Both the position numbers and the translations under genes were made by a program. From NCBI RefSeq assembly GCF_041261445.1, contig NZ_JBGCCU010000020.1, positions 164,327-228,326 of the forward strand: 64,000 nt of DNA, in the 5' to 3' direction. The notes under the pieces were generated by a model. It was not told the origin of the DNA, searched no databases, and worked only from the letters and a program-made list of their open reading frames with translations. This DNA is from Catenulispora sp. EB89 (GTDB lineage: Bacteria > Actinomycetota > Actinomycetes > Streptomycetales > Catenulisporaceae). Shown here piece after piece: positions 26,176 through 36,557 of the stretch; positions within the stretch are counted from its first letter, which is position 1; every line of letters begins with the position of its first letter.

Positions 26176-27824
26176 GTGCCGACGCGAGTACCGGAGTTAG
26201 TGCGGGAGTTGGTACCGGGGTCAGCACCGGAGTTCGTACGGGAGTTAGCACCGGGGCCAGTACCGGAGTTCGTACGGGAGTTAGCACCGGGGCCAGTACC
26301 GGAGTTCGTACGGGAGTTAGCACCGGGGCCAGCGCCGGAGTTCGTACGGGAGTTAGCACCGGGGCCAGCACCGGAGTTCGTACCGGAGTTAGCACCGGGG
26401 CCAGCACCGGAGTTCGTACCGGAGTTAGCACCAGCGTGAGTACAGGCACGAGCACGAGCGCCGGGCCGGCCACCCGCGCCACCCGTTCCGCGCGCGCCGC
26501 CCGCGCCGTCCGAGCCACCGCCCAAGCCACAGCCCGGGCCGCCGGCCAGGTCCGGAGCTGGGGCGAGGCCCTGAGCCGCCTCGCCGCGGCCGACGTGGCC
26601 GACGTGCTTGGCGCCCCGTCGGCCGGGCACACTGGCCTCATCATGAGCAGCGGCACCGAGGAGTTCCCCGACCTGCGGCGGTGGACCGAGCGCTGGCCCG
26701 CGGTCGCCGTGGTGCTGCGGCTGGTGGCCATCGGCGGCGTGTCGTTCACCGTCGCGCACAGCCACCGGCCGGCGGCCTGGGTCTTCGGCGCGATGGCGGC
26801 GCTGGCCGGCGTCGTGTGGTCGGTCTCGGCGGTGCGGCGGATACCGGTGCTGGTGCCGGCCGTCGCGGTGATAGCGCTGTGCGGCGCGGTGCTGGCCGGT
26901 CCGGGGCTGGCCGAGCCGTCGGGGCTGACGTACGTCTTCATGAGCGTGATGTACCTGCAGGCCATGACCGAAGCGCGGGCGACCGCGCTGTACGTCGGCA
27001 TCGCGGCCGTCGTGGTCGGCGCGGTCAGCGCGGTCGCCGCGAACGACGGAAGCCAGTTCCCCTGGGTCGTCGCGGTGACGGTCAGCGGCTACCTGTTCGG
27101 CGACGCGCGCCGCTCCCGCCGCCTGGCGCTGGAACGTGCGCAGGACCTGCTGGTGATGACGCGCCGAGCCAACACCGAGCAGGCGCACGCGGCGGCACTG
27201 GCCGAGCGCGGACGGATCGCCCGGGACGTGCACGACGTGCTGGCGCACTCGCTGTCGGGCCTGGCGATCCAACTGGAAGCCGCCGACGCCCTGATGACCG
27301 ACGGCGCAGACCTGGAGCGCGCCCACACGATGGTGATCCGCGCCCGCCGTCTGGCCCGCGACGGCCTGTCGGAGGTCCGCCGCGCGGTGGCGGCGCTGCG
27401 CGAGGACGTGAAGCCGCCGGAGGAGACGCTGGCGGTACTGGCGGCGGACTACGCGGAGGTCACCGGCTGGCCGGCGACGTTCGAGGTGGTCGACGGACCG
27501 GTGCCAGAGCTGGCCGTGGAGACGGCGCAGACCCTCCAGCGCGTGGCGCAGGAAGCACTGACGAACGCGCGCAAGCACGCACCCGGCGCGGCGGTCGCGG
27601 TACGGCTGGCGGTGGGAGCGGACACGGTCACACTGACGGTCGAGAACGAGGCCTCGACAAGACCTTCAACACCGCTGTCGGACTCCGGCGGCGGCTGGGG
27701 ACTGGTCGGGCTGCGGGAGCGGGTCGGGCTGGTCGGCGGGTCGGTGGAGGCGGGGGGCACGGAGGGCGGGGGGTTCCGGGTGGCGGCGGTGGTGCCGGTT
27801 GAGTTCGGTGGCACCCCCGCCTGA
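26172..27824 (+). CDS. NarL-class sensor histidine kinase with repeat-bearing N-terminus
   Basis: 550 aa if translated from GTG 26172. Residues ~8-90 are 12-aa repeats (GVRTGVSTGAST), residues ~100-150 Ala-rich, then four to six membrane helices (VAVVLRLVAIGGVSF, VVWSVSAVRRIPVLV, TALYVGIAAVVVGAV and others). The HisKA_3 helix is ERGRIARDVHDVLAHSLSGL with the phospho-His; the ATPase has the N-box QEALTNARKHA and G-box GGGWGLVGLRERV. A second possible start, ATG 26644, would drop all repeats but has no ribosome site; the GTGA overlap favours the long form. Pairs with the response regulator 35 bp downstream. Signal unknown. Confidence 0.85.
   Translation: MSADASTGVSAGVGTGVSTGVRTGVSTGASTGVRTGVSTGASTGVRTGVSTGASAGVRTGVSTGASTGVRTGVSTGASTGVRTGVSTSVSTGTSTSAGPATRATRSARAARAVRATAQATARAAGQVRSWGEALSRLAAADVADVLGAPSAGHTGLIMSSGTEEFPDLRRWTERWPAVAVVLRLVAIGGVSFTVAHSHRPAAWVFGAMAALAGVVWSVSAVRRIPVLVPAVAVIALCGAVLAGPGLAEPSGLTYVFMSVMYLQAMTEARATALYVGIAAVVVGAVSAVAANDGSQFPWVVAVTVSGYLFGDARRSRRLALERAQDLLVMTRRANTEQAHAAALAERGRIARDVHDVLAHSLSGLAIQLEAADALMTDGADLERAHTMVIRARRLARDGLSEVRRAVAALREDVKPPEETLAVLAADYAEVTGWPATFEVVDGPVPELAVETAQTLQRVAQEALTNARKHAPGAAVAVRLAVGADTVTLTVENEASTRPSTPLSDSGGGWGLVGLRERVGLVGGSVEAGGTEGGGFRVAAVVPVEFGGTPA
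26193..26439. repeat. 36-bp tandem minisatellite, about 6.9 copies
   Basis: Units begin at 26193 (diverged), 26229, 26265, 26301, 26337, 26373 and 26409 (partial). Each reads GGAGTTCGTACGGGAGTTAG plus CACCGGGGCCAGTACC with few changes. The period is a multiple of 3 and stop codons are lacking in several frames, so open frames here are not evidence of coding. Confidence 0.9.
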
Positions 27825-27859
27825 AGCAGCAGCACCCCGAACACTGTGAGAATGCTGCC

Positions 27860-28486
27860 GTGGCAGCAATCCGAGTAGTAGTCGCCGATGACCAAGCAGC
27901 AGTACGCGACGGCCTGGTCGCCCTCCTGTCCGTGACCCCCGGCGTCGAGGTGGTCGGGGAGGCCGCCGATGGTGCGGCGGCGGTGGCGGCGGCGGAGACG
28001 CTGCGGCCGGATGTCGTGCTCATGGATCTGCGGATGCCCGGCGTCGACGGGGTCGAGGCGACTCGGCTGATCGGGGAGAGTGCGCCGGATGTGCGGGTCG
28101 TGGTGCTCACCACGCACGCCGATGACGCCTCGATCCTCAAAGCTCTGCGAGCCGGCGCCACCGGCTACCTCACCAAGGAGTCCGGGCGCGCTGAGATCGC
28201 GCGGGCCATCGAAGCCGCCGCGTCGGGACAGTCGGTGCTGGACGACGGGGTCACCGCCATACTGCTCGCCGCCGCCGTCGACGTCCCGCCCTCGGTCGAC
28301 CTGACCCCGCGCGAGGCCGAGGTGCTGACGCTCATCGCGCGCGGGAAGTCGAACACCGAGATCGCCGAGGAATTGTTCGTCTCCGCCGCGACGGTGAAGA
28401 CGCACATCAACAATCTGTTCGCGAAGATCGGCGTTCGCGACCGGGCTCAGGCCGTGCGGTACGCGTTGCGGCACGGGCTCGACTGA
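27860..28486 (+). CDS. NarL/LuxR family response regulator
   Basis: 208 aa. Receiver domain: acidic pair in VVVADDQAAVRDG, phospho-acceptor Asp in DVVLMDLRMPGVDG, the switch Thr in VVVLTTHADD and Lys in GYLTKESG. Output HTH: LTPREAEVLTLIARGKSNTE followed by IAEELFVSAATVKTHINNL. GTG 27860 is 6 nt after GAGAAT (27848-27853), a weak -10, and 35 bp after the kinase stop. Likely cognate partner of that kinase. It ends facing recN; the 109-bp gap contains short GAGCCGAACCA-type repeats but no clear terminator. Confidence 0.92.
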   Translation: MAAIRVVVADDQAAVRDGLVALLSVTPGVEVVGEAADGAAAVAAAETLRPDVVLMDLRMPGVDGVEATRLIGESAPDVRVVVLTTHADDASILKALRAGATGYLTKESGRAEIARAIEAAASGQSVLDDGVTAILLAAAVDVPPSVDLTPREAEVLTLIARGKSNTEIAEELFVSAATVKTHINNLFAKIGVRDRAQAVRYALRHGLD

Positions 28487-28595
28487 GTCGCGCCGGGTCA
28501 CGCCGGGTCCCGCCGGCCGAGGACGACCCGGAGCCGAACCAAAGCCGAACCAGAGCCGACCCGAACCAGGGTCGGCCCCAGCAAAAAGCAAAAAC

Positions 28596-30356
28596 CTAAG
28601 CCCGCTGCCGATCCGCCGCAGCCGCCTGCAACAACTCGTCGGCATGCGCCTGCCCGAGCTCCGACTCCTCCAGCCCGGCGAGCATCCGCGCCAGCTCCCG
28701 CCGCCGCGCCGCGTCGTCGAGCACCACCACGCCCGAGCGCGTCACCAGCCCGTCGTTGGCCTTCTTCACCACCAGCTGCCGGTCGGCGAACGCCGCCACC
28801 TGCGGCAGGTGCGTCACCACCACGACCTGCGCGGACCGCGCCAGCCGCGCCAGCCGCCGCCCCACCTCGACCGCGGCCTTGCCGCCGACGCCCGCGTCGA
28901 CCTCGTCGAAGACGAACGTCGGCACCGGGTCCGAGCCGGCGAAGACCACCTCGACCGCCAGCATCACGCGCGACAGCTCGCCGCCGGACGCGCCCTTGGC
29001 GATCGGCAGGAACGGCGCGCCCGGGTGCGGGGCCAGGCGGATCTCGACGTCGTCGACGCCGGTGGGGCCGAAGGCCACCGTCCGGCCGCCCGGCTCCAGC
29101 TCCAGGCCGTCGGCGGAGTCCTTCTGGGCCACCGGGACCTCGACGCGCGCGTGCGGCATCGCCAGCTCGGCCAGCTCCGTGGTCACCGCCGCCGCGAACT
29201 TGTCCGCGGCCTGCGAGCGCGCCGCCGACACCCGCGCGGCGTGCCCGGCCAGCTCCGAGCGCGCCGCGGTGCGCTCCTCGGTCAGGGAGGCGATGCGGTC
29301 GTCGTCGCCCTCAAGCTCGGACAGGCGCAGCGCGCCGTCGGAGGCCCAGGCGATGACGTCGGAGAGCTTCGGGCCGTACTTGCGCATCAGGCTGTTGAGG
29401 TCGCTGATGCGCTGCTGGACGTCGGCCAGGCGGCGCGGGTCGGCCTCGATCGAGTCGGCGTACGCCGCCAGCTCCGTGGAGACGTCCGCCAGCAGGAACG
29501 ACGCCTCGTCCAGGCGCTGCGCGAGCTCGGCCAGCGCCGGGTCGTGGCCGCGGGCCGCCTCCAGCGCGCGGGTCGCCTCCGACACCAGGGACAGCGCGTT
29601 GATCGACGCCGGGTCGTCGGGGCTGCCGGCCAGCGCCATGTGCGCGCCGCCGGAGGCGGTGCGCAGCGTGTCGGCGTGGCCGAGGCGCTCGGACTCGGCG
29701 TCGAGTTCGGCGTCCTCGCCCTCGACCGGCTCCAGGCGCTCGACCTCGGCCAGGCCGAAGCGCAGCAGGTCGGCCTCCTGGGCCCGCTCGCGGGCCCGCG
29801 TGGTCAGCTCGTCGAGGGTGGAGTCGATCTTCTTCAGGCGGTCGAAGCAGGCCTTGTACTCGGCCAGGGGCTCGGCGACGGCCGGGCCGGCGTAGCGGTC
29901 CAGGGCCTGGCGCTGGCGCGCCGGCTGCAACAGGGACTGCTGCGCGGACTGGCCGTGCATCGCCACCAGGTCGTCGGCCAGGCCGCCGAGGACGCCGATC
30001 GGGACCGCGGCGCCGCCCAGGCTGGCCCGGGAGCGCCCCTCGGAGGACACCGACCGGGCGATGATGAGTTCTGCCTTGTCCTTTCCGACGGGCTCGAGCT
30101 CGGCGCCGGCTTCGGCGGCGGCCAGGCCGGCGGCGCCCTTGGGGTCCACGACCAGGCGGCCCTCGACCGAGGCCCGCTCGGCGCCGGGCCGGACCAGGGC
30201 GGAGTCCGAACGGCCTCCGAACAGCAGGCCGAGGCCGGTGACCACCATCGTCTTGCCGGCTCCGGTCTCGCCGGTGACGGCCGTGAATCCGGGCGACAGC
30301 TCCAATACCGCGTCCTCGATGACGCCGAGGCCGCGAATCCTCATCTGCTCCAGCAC
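28596..30356 (-). CDS. recN: DNA repair protein RecN
   Basis: 586 aa, normal length. SMC-like ATPase in double-strand-break repair: Walker A in VTGETGAGKTMVVTGL, long coiled coils between residues ~150 and 440, signature ASGGELSRVMLAVEVVF and Walker B VPTFVFDEVDAGVGGKAA, then QVVVVTHLPQVAAFAD. GTG 30356 reproduces the usual VLEQMRIRGLGVIEDA start; ATG 30344 four codons in is possible. In the conserved tlyA-nadK-recN-steA order, though 122 bp separate it from nadK. Confidence 0.95.
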   Translation of the reverse strand: MLEQMRIRGLGVIEDAVLELSPGFTAVTGETGAGKTMVVTGLGLLFGGRSDSALVRPGAERASVEGRLVVDPKGAAGLAAAEAGAELEPVGKDKAELIIARSVSSEGRSRASLGGAAVPIGVLGGLADDLVAMHGQSAQQSLLQPARQRQALDRYAGPAVAEPLAEYKACFDRLKKIDSTLDELTTRARERAQEADLLRFGLAEVERLEPVEGEDAELDAESERLGHADTLRTASGGAHMALAGSPDDPASINALSLVSEATRALEAARGHDPALAELAQRLDEASFLLADVSTELAAYADSIEADPRRLADVQQRISDLNSLMRKYGPKLSDVIAWASDGALRLSELEGDDDRIASLTEERTAARSELAGHAARVSAARSQAADKFAAAVTTELAELAMPHARVEVPVAQKDSADGLELEPGGRTVAFGPTGVDDVEIRLAPHPGAPFLPIAKGASGGELSRVMLAVEVVFAGSDPVPTFVFDEVDAGVGGKAAVEVGRRLARLARSAQVVVVTHLPQVAAFADRQLVVKKANDGLVTRSGVVVLDDAARRRELARMLAGLEESELGQAHADELLQAAAADRQRA

Positions 30357-30478
30357 AGGTACGACACTAGGTCTTCGCGGGCCGGAAGCGGTACCTGCGC
30401 GCCGGATTCGTCCCTTTAGGGGGCGAAGTTCACAGCCCTGACACGGTGTCAGTGTGAGGAACGACCTCAGCTCGGCCG

Positions 30479-31383
30479 CTACTTCTCCGCGCGCCAGCCG
30501 TCCACCGGCAGCGCGAACTTCGCGACCAGCCGGTCGGTGAACGGCGCCTTGTGCAGCCGCGCGAACCGCACCGGCAGCGCGCCGTGCCGCACCTCGACCC
30601 GCGCGCCGGCCGGCAGGTCGAGCACCCGGCGGCCGTCGCACCACATCACAGCGCCCTTGCTCCCGGTCTCGTCCCCGTTGGGCTGGAGCTCCAGCGCCAG
30701 CAGCGAGTGCGGGGAGACCACCAGCGGCCGCGCGAACAGCGCGTGCGCGCTGATCGGCACCAGCAGCAGGGCATCCAGGTCCGGCCAGACGATCGGGCCC
30801 CCGGCGGAGAAGTTGTAGGCGGTGGAACCGGTCGGGGTGGCGAAGATGACGCCGTCGCAGCCCCACTTCGACAGCGGCCGGCGGTCGATGGAGACCAGCA
30901 CCTCCAGCATCCGCTCGCGCGAGGCCTTCTCCACGCTGGCCTCGTTCAGCGCCCAGGAACGGTCCACGACCCGCCCGTCGAGGCTGACCTCGACGTCGAG
31001 GGTCATCCGCTCCTCGACCGTGTAGTCCCGGGCCACGATGCGGTCCACGACGAAGGCCAGGTCCTCGTACTCGGCCTCGGCCAGGAACCCGACCCGGCCC
31101 AGGTTGACGCCCAGCAGCGGGACCCCGGCCGAGCGCGCCACCTCGGCGCCGCGCAGCATCGTGCCGTCGCCGCCGAGCACCACCACCAGCTCGATCTCCT
31201 CCAGCGCCTCGGTGCCGGCCGCGCAGACCGGAGCGTCGGTCTCCAGCTCCCCGGCCTCCCCGGCCAGCACGCGCACCCCGACCCCGCTGGCCGACAGCCG
31301 CGCGACCGTGTCGCGCGCGGCGTCCAGCGCCACCCGCCGGCCGGTATGGACGACCAACAGCACGTTGCGCTCGCCGTGTCCCA

Positions 31384-31384
<1 letters not shown>
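30479..31384 (-). CDS. nadK: NAD kinase
   Basis: 301 aa. Phosphorylates NAD to NADP. Motifs: VVVLGGDGTMLRGAEVA (GGDG), LLGVNLGRVGFLAE, WALNEASVEK (NE) and FATPTGSTAYNFSAGGPIV. The ATG overlaps the tlyA stop (ATGA), so translation is coupled. Same order as ppnK in M. tuberculosis. Confidence 0.95.
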
Positions 31385-32285
<901 letters not shown>

Positions 32286-32289
<4 letters not shown>

Positions 32290-32582
32290 CGGGGGCCCTG
32301 GGCCGCGGGCTGCTCGGACAGGACCGCGCGCAGCTCGGTGTGGACGGCGTCGTACACGTCGGCGTGGCCGGCCAGCGGCGTGCCGGGCAGCCCGGCCAGA
32401 CGGTCCAGGGCGTCGTCGACGCGGCGGTCGCCGGAGTGCTCGTAATCCACTTGGAAGTCGACGGTTTCGGAGGTCTCATGGAACGGGACGACGGGCTCCT
32501 CGGCGCGCGCCGCCTCCCGGGGGTCGCCCAACAGGCCGGCCAGGACGCCGCCCTCGGGGCCGTCCGTCGTGAACTCGTCCAT
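32286..32582 (-). CDS. Small acidic protein upstream of tlyA
   Basis: 98 aa from ATG 32582. No known domain; Asp/Glu-rich with VDFQVDYEHSGDRRVDDALD and RLAGLPGTPLAGHADVYDAV. M. tuberculosis also has a short unannotated gene (Rv1693) between its HAD-IIA gene and tlyA, and this may be its counterpart. Stop overlaps the tlyA start (GTGA), so it is the first gene of the tlyA-nadK operon. Role unknown. Confidence 0.75.
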
Positions 32583-32619
32583 GGTCGCGCCGCTCGCCTT
32601 CGGTTGCCGGTTGTTCACT

Positions 32620-32736
32620 ATGAACGCTATCGCGTGCACAGCGGTGGGCGCCGGTGCGGCCGCTCTGGGGCGGCCGGGCGTCGGGGCCGCGGGCGCCGCG
32701 GCGTTGACTCCGCCGACGAACTACGACAAGCTGTAG
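32620..32736 (+). CDS. Possible 38-aa hydrophobic small ORF
   Basis: ATG 32620 to TAG 32736 encodes an Ala/Gly-rich peptide ending TPPTNYDKL, divergent from the small acidic gene. Third-position G+C is high, unlike the A/T-richer flanks, but there is no ribosome site. Recorded as a weak candidate. The rest of the gap (32737-33016) shows a locally lower G+C and a TAACAT hexamer at 32917 that may serve the downstream gene. Confidence 0.2.
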   Translation: MNAIACTAVGAGAAALGRPGVGAAGAAALTPPTNYDKL

Positions 32737-33016
32737 CAGAACCGGACCGACGCGGATGGTCGGCCACGAATTCGCAATTGCCGTCCGATAATGCGCAGCT
32801 CCGGCATCAGATTTCCTTCAGGCACCGATGAAAACCTGGTCAGAGCGTCGCCTGAATGGCATCCGCCGTTAACTCAAGACTCTTTCGAGTGACATTCAAA
32901 GGGTGCCCACATCCGCTAACATCAGCGGCTGTCGGGGTGATTCCCATCGCCGTGGCGGGATGGGAAACGTGGGTCTGCCGGTCGCCGGCGTCGAATTCGT
33001 GAGGAGCTGCGCTGGC

Positions 33017-34339
33017 ATGGCGATGGTGGACGACGGTGCCTGGATCGACCGTTTGACAACCTCCTACAAGCCGTGGAGCCGCCGCCGGGCGGCCGCCTGG
33101 TGGATGGCCGCGGCCGTTCTGGTCTTCGGAGTCGGGCTGATAGCCGGCAAGGGCGGGAACCCGCTGATAGACCTGAAGGTCTACCGGGACGGCGGGATCT
33201 CCTTCATGAAGGACCTGCCGCTGTACACGGCACGCTTCCCGCATCCGCTCAAGGGCCCGGACCTGCCGTTCACCTACCCGCCGTTCGCGGCCGTGGTGTT
33301 CAGCGTGCTGGGCTTCGTCGGGTACTACCTGGCCGCGGTGCTCATGGTGGCGATCGGGTTCAGTGCCCTGACCTGGACCATCTACCTGGTGCTGCACAAC
33401 CGCGCCGGGGCCCGCTTCCTGCCCGAGCCCACGCCCCGGGTGCTGGTCACGCTGACCCTGGCCAGCCTGGTGATGGAGCCGATCAGCAGCACGTTCCTGC
33501 ACGGGCAGATCAACCTGCTGCTGATGGGGCTGGTCGTCACCGACGCCCTGGGCCCCAAGACCCGGATCCCGCGCGGCGTGCTGGCCGGCATCGCCGCGGC
33601 GATCAAGCTGACCCCGGCGGTGTTCCTGCTCTACTTCGTGGCGCGCCGGCAGTGGAAGACCGCCTCCAACATGGCGGCGTCCTTCGTCGGAGCGACGTCG
33701 CTCAGCTTCATCCTGGCGCCCCGCGACAGCAAGGCGTACTGGACCGCGACGGTCTTCGACCCGACCCGCATCGGCGACCTCGGATACGCCGCCAACCAGT
33801 CGCTGCGCGGCGGCCTGCACCGGCTCGGCGGCCTGCCCGGCATGGCGATGTCGGTGAAGACCGAGGAGCACCTCTGGTTCGCGCTGTCGATGGTCGTCAT
33901 CGGCCTGGCCTACCTGGGCGCCCGGCGTGCGATCCGGCGCGAGGACCCGGTGTGCGCGCTGGCCGTGGTCGCCGCCTGCCAGCTGCTCATCTCCCCGGTC
34001 TCCTGGTCGCACCACTGGGTGTGGATCGCGCCGATGCTGCTGCCGTTCGCGATCCAGATCGTGCGCGGCCGCGACCGCCTGAAGATGGCCGGCCTGGCGC
34101 TGCTCACCGTGGTGTTCCTGATCGGCCCGCTGCTGCTGTTCCCGACCAACAACGGCCTGGAGATGCACTGGGGCTGGTGGGAGAACGTGATCGGCGACGC
34201 GTACCTGCTCATCACGCTGTCGTTCGTGGTCTGGGCGGCGGTCTCGCGCAAGAACAAGCCGGCCGGGCGGGCCGCGCCGCTCCCGGCGCCGCGCGTGCCG
34301 GCCGCGAGCAGCACGCGTACACCGGCCGAGGTGCGTTAA
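33017..34339 (+). CDS. GT87-type polyprenyl-phosphomannose-dependent mannosyltransferase-like membrane protein
   Basis: 440 aa with about ten membrane helices. GT-C signature: acidic loop after helix 1 (NPLIDLKVYRDGGISFMKDL then LPLYT), FTYPPFAAVVF, a TFLHGQINLLLMGLV segment and the conserved VSWSHHWVWIAPMLLP near the end. Actinobacterial relatives add alpha-mannose to lipomannan-like polymers outside the membrane. ATG 33017 has GAGGAG 10 nt upstream. Its TAA (34337-34339) overlaps the -10 of the next gene. Confidence 0.82.
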   Translation: MAMVDDGAWIDRLTTSYKPWSRRRAAAWWMAAAVLVFGVGLIAGKGGNPLIDLKVYRDGGISFMKDLPLYTARFPHPLKGPDLPFTYPPFAAVVFSVLGFVGYYLAAVLMVAIGFSALTWTIYLVLHNRAGARFLPEPTPRVLVTLTLASLVMEPISSTFLHGQINLLLMGLVVTDALGPKTRIPRGVLAGIAAAIKLTPAVFLLYFVARRQWKTASNMAASFVGATSLSFILAPRDSKAYWTATVFDPTRIGDLGYAANQSLRGGLHRLGGLPGMAMSVKTEEHLWFALSMVVIGLAYLGARRAIRREDPVCALAVVAACQLLISPVSWSHHWVWIAPMLLPFAIQIVRGRDRLKMAGLALLTVVFLIGPLLLFPTNNGLEMHWGWWENVIGDAYLLITLSFVVWAAVSRKNKPAGRAAPLPAPRVPAASSTRTPAEVR

Positions 34340-34342
34340 GGT
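34337..34342 (+). promoter_or_regulatory. -10 (TAAGGT) of the SCP2 gene overlapping a stop codon
   Basis: TAAGGT lies 7 nt before the GTG at 34350; its first three bases are the stop codon of the mannosyltransferase gene. Confidence 0.45.
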
Positions 34343-34349
34343 CACGCGC

Positions 34350-34679
34350 GTGGCCACCATCGAGGAATGCCGGGAAGCACTGAAGGAATTCGCCGGGAAG
34401 CTCGGCGAGATGGACGAGTCGAACAAGAAGCTCGTACGGACCGTGAGCCTGCGGGTCCCGGATCTGGACGTGACCTTTCACGGGACGCTGCGCGAGGGGA
34501 CGTTGGAGGACGTCACCACCGAGCCGAGCGACCGGGCGCAGATCCGGCTGACGATCAACAGTGACGATCTGCTCGCGCTGGTCGCCGGGGATCTGAACTT
34601 CGCTTCGGCGTGGGCTCGGGGGCGGGTGAAGCTGGAGGCTTCGTTCTCGGACCTGCTGCGGCTTCGGAAGCTGGTCTGA
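34350..34679 (+). CDS. SCP2 sterol-binding-domain small protein
   Basis: 109 aa, one domain. The end LALVAGDLNFASAWARGRVK, then VKLEASFSDLLRLRKL, is characteristic of small actinobacterial SCP2-like proteins; the N-terminal helix carries a KEFAGKLGEMDESNKK stretch. Probably binds a lipid or acyl chain; role unknown. Leaderless start. Confidence 0.8.
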   Translation: MATIEECREALKEFAGKLGEMDESNKKLVRTVSLRVPDLDVTFHGTLREGTLEDVTTEPSDRAQIRLTINSDDLLALVAGDLNFASAWARGRVKLEASFSDLLRLRKLV

Positions 34680-34719
34680 CGGTAAACAAACCGGCAGCGC
34701 TGCATGTAAGTTGGTGCGC

Positions 34720-35334
34720 GTGACCGCACCCGCACGCCGCACCCAGGAGGAACGCTCCGCCGCGACCCGCCGCCTGCTGCTCGACGCGACCGTCGAGTGC
34801 CTGGTGAAGCACGGCTACGCCGGCACCACGACCACGCGGGTCTCGGAGCTGGCCGGGGTCTCGCGCGGGGCCCAGGTGCACCACTTCGCGACCAAGGACG
34901 AGCTGGTCGTGGCGGCGGTGCGGCATCTGGCCGAGCAGCAGGCCACGGACGTGCTGGCCCGGCCGGACCTGCTGGCGGGCTCCGCCGACCCCGTCGGGGA
35001 CGCGCTGGAGCTGCTGTGGAAGGCCCATCAGGGCCCGACGTTCGACGCCGCGATCGAGCTGTGGGTGGCCGCGCGGACCGATCCGGAGCTGCGGGAGGCG
35101 ACGACCGCGTTCGAGCGGGCGCTGACCGCGCGGTTCGCGGAGGTCTCGGTGGTGCTGTTCGGACCGGCGGTGACCGCGCTGCCGGACTTCCAGCTGCGGC
35201 TGCTGACCGCGCTGGAGGCGATCAGGGGGCTGCGGATGGTCTCGTTCCTGCATCCCCATCCCTCGGCGCGGCTCGATGAGCGCTGGCAGAGGTCGAAGGC
35301 GCTGCTGCGGCCGTTGTTCGAACAGGCGCCCTGA
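34720..35334 (+). CDS. TetR family transcriptional regulator
   Basis: 204 aa. HTH: RRLLLDATVECLVKHGYAGT followed by VSELAGVSRGAQVHHFATKDEL. GTG 34720 is chosen over TTG 34711 because TAAGTT (34707-34712) lies 7 nt ahead (leaderless). The ligand domain (AIELWVAARTDPELREA) resembles regulators of fatty-acyl or steroid metabolism. It lies 54 bp before a CaiB/BaiF CoA-transferase gene in the same direction, and may control it. Confidence 0.88.
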   Translation: MTAPARRTQEERSAATRRLLLDATVECLVKHGYAGTTTTRVSELAGVSRGAQVHHFATKDELVVAAVRHLAEQQATDVLARPDLLAGSADPVGDALELLWKAHQGPTFDAAIELWVAARTDPELREATTAFERALTARFAEVSVVLFGPAVTALPDFQLRLLTALEAIRGLRMVSFLHPHPSARLDERWQRSKALLRPLFEQAP

Positions 35335-35388
35335 AGCCCCATCTGATACACCGTCAGAAACGGTACCGCCGACACTCCGGGAGGGTGC

Positions 35389-36528
35389 ATGACAGGGCCG
35401 CTGCAGGGACTGAAGGTCGTGGAGATCGCGGGCATCGGGCCCGGGCCGTTCGCCGCGATGCTGCTCGCCGACCTCGGCGCCGAGGTGGTCCGGGTGGACC
35501 GGCCCGGCGGCGGCGGGCTGTCGCTCGGCGACAGGGACGTGCTCAACCGGGGCCGGCGCTCGGTCGCGGTGGACCTGAAGCACCCCGGGGGCGCCGAGGT
35601 GGTGCTGCGGCTGGCCGAGCAGGCGGACGTGCTGATCGAGGGCTACCGGCCGGGCGTGGCCGAGCGCCTGGGCATCGGGCCGGAGGCGTGCCTGGCCCGC
35701 AACCCGAAGCTGGTCTACGGCCGGATGACCGGCTGGGGCCAGGACGGGCCGCTGGCCCCGACCGCGGGCCACGACATCGGCTACATCGCGGTCACCGGCA
35801 CCCTGCACGCCATCGGCCGGGCCGGCGGCCCGCCGCAGGTCCCGCTGAACCTGGTCGGGGACTTCGGCGGCGGGTCGATGTACCTGGTCACCGGGATCCT
35901 GGCGGCACTGTGGGAGACGGCGCGCTCGGGGCGCGGGCAGGTCGTGGACGCGGCGATCGTCGACGGCACCGCGCACCTGTCGGCGATCCTGCACGGCTTC
36001 GTCAGCCTGGGCCTGTGGCGCGACCGGCGCGGGACGAACCTGCTGGACACCGGGGCGCCGTACTACGACGTGTACGAGACGGCCGACGGGGAGTACATGG
36101 CGGTCGGCGCGATCGAACCGCAGTTCTTCGCCGAGCTGGTGCGGCGGCTGGGGATCGCCGAGCGCGCCCCGGAGCAGAACGACCGCGAGCGCTGGCCGGA
36201 GCTGCGGGCGCTGCTCGCGGAGGTGTTCCGGACGCGGACGCGCGCGGAGTGGACCGAGGTGTTCGACGGCAGCGACGCGTGCGTGGCGCCGGTGCTGTCG
36301 GCGAAGGAGGCGGCGGCGCACCCGCACCTGGCGGCGCGCGGGACGCTGGTGGAGCGGGACGGGCTGACGCAGCCGGCGCCGGCGCCGCGGTTCTCGCGGA
36401 CGTCGGCGGAGCTGGGGCTGCCGCCGTGCGGGGCCGGGGCGCACACGCGGGAGGCGCTGGCGGCTTGGGGGTTCGGGGATGTGGAGGCGCTGGTGGCGGC
36501 GGGGGTCGTGGTGCAGGCCGAGGGCTGA
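35389..36528 (+). CDS. CaiB/BaiF family CoA-transferase, alpha-methylacyl-CoA racemase-like
   Basis: 379 aa. [53 protein letters not shown] (catalytic His) [27 protein letters not shown] (Asp) and the GAIEPQF Glu are the residues used by AMACR for 2-methylacyl-CoA epimerisation. GGAGGG precedes ATG 35389. Likely branched-chain or sterol side-chain catabolism, consistent with the neighbouring TetR and SCP2 genes; CoA transferase activity is the alternative. Confidence 0.88.
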   Translation: MTGPLQGLKVVEIAGIGPGPFAAMLLADLGAEVVRVDRPGGGGLSLGDRDVLNRGRRSVAVDLKHPGGAEVVLRLAEQADVLIEGYRPGVAERLGIGPEACLARNPKLVYGRMTGWGQDGPLAPTAGHDIGYIAVTGTLHAIGRAGGPPQVPLNLVGDFGGGSMYLVTGILAALWETARSGRGQVVDAAIVDGTAHLSAILHGFVSLGLWRDRRGTNLLDTGAPYYDVYETADGEYMAVGAIEPQFFAELVRRLGIAERAPEQNDRERWPELRALLAEVFRTRTRAEWTEVFDGSDACVAPVLSAKEAAAHPHLAARGTLVERDGLTQPAPAPRFSRTSAELGLPPCGAGAHTREALAAWGFGDVEALVAAGVVVQAEG

Positions 36529-36557
36529 GGGGTGACGGCTGACGGCTGACGGCTCAG

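Noticed and set aside
26193..26439. CRISPR array
   Set aside because: Units are directly adjacent 36-bp repeats without unique spacers and no cas genes are present.
32840..34426. 528-codon minus-strand frame opposite the GT87 gene
   Set aside because: His/Gln/Arg-rich antisense shadow; the plus strand has membrane helices and family motifs.
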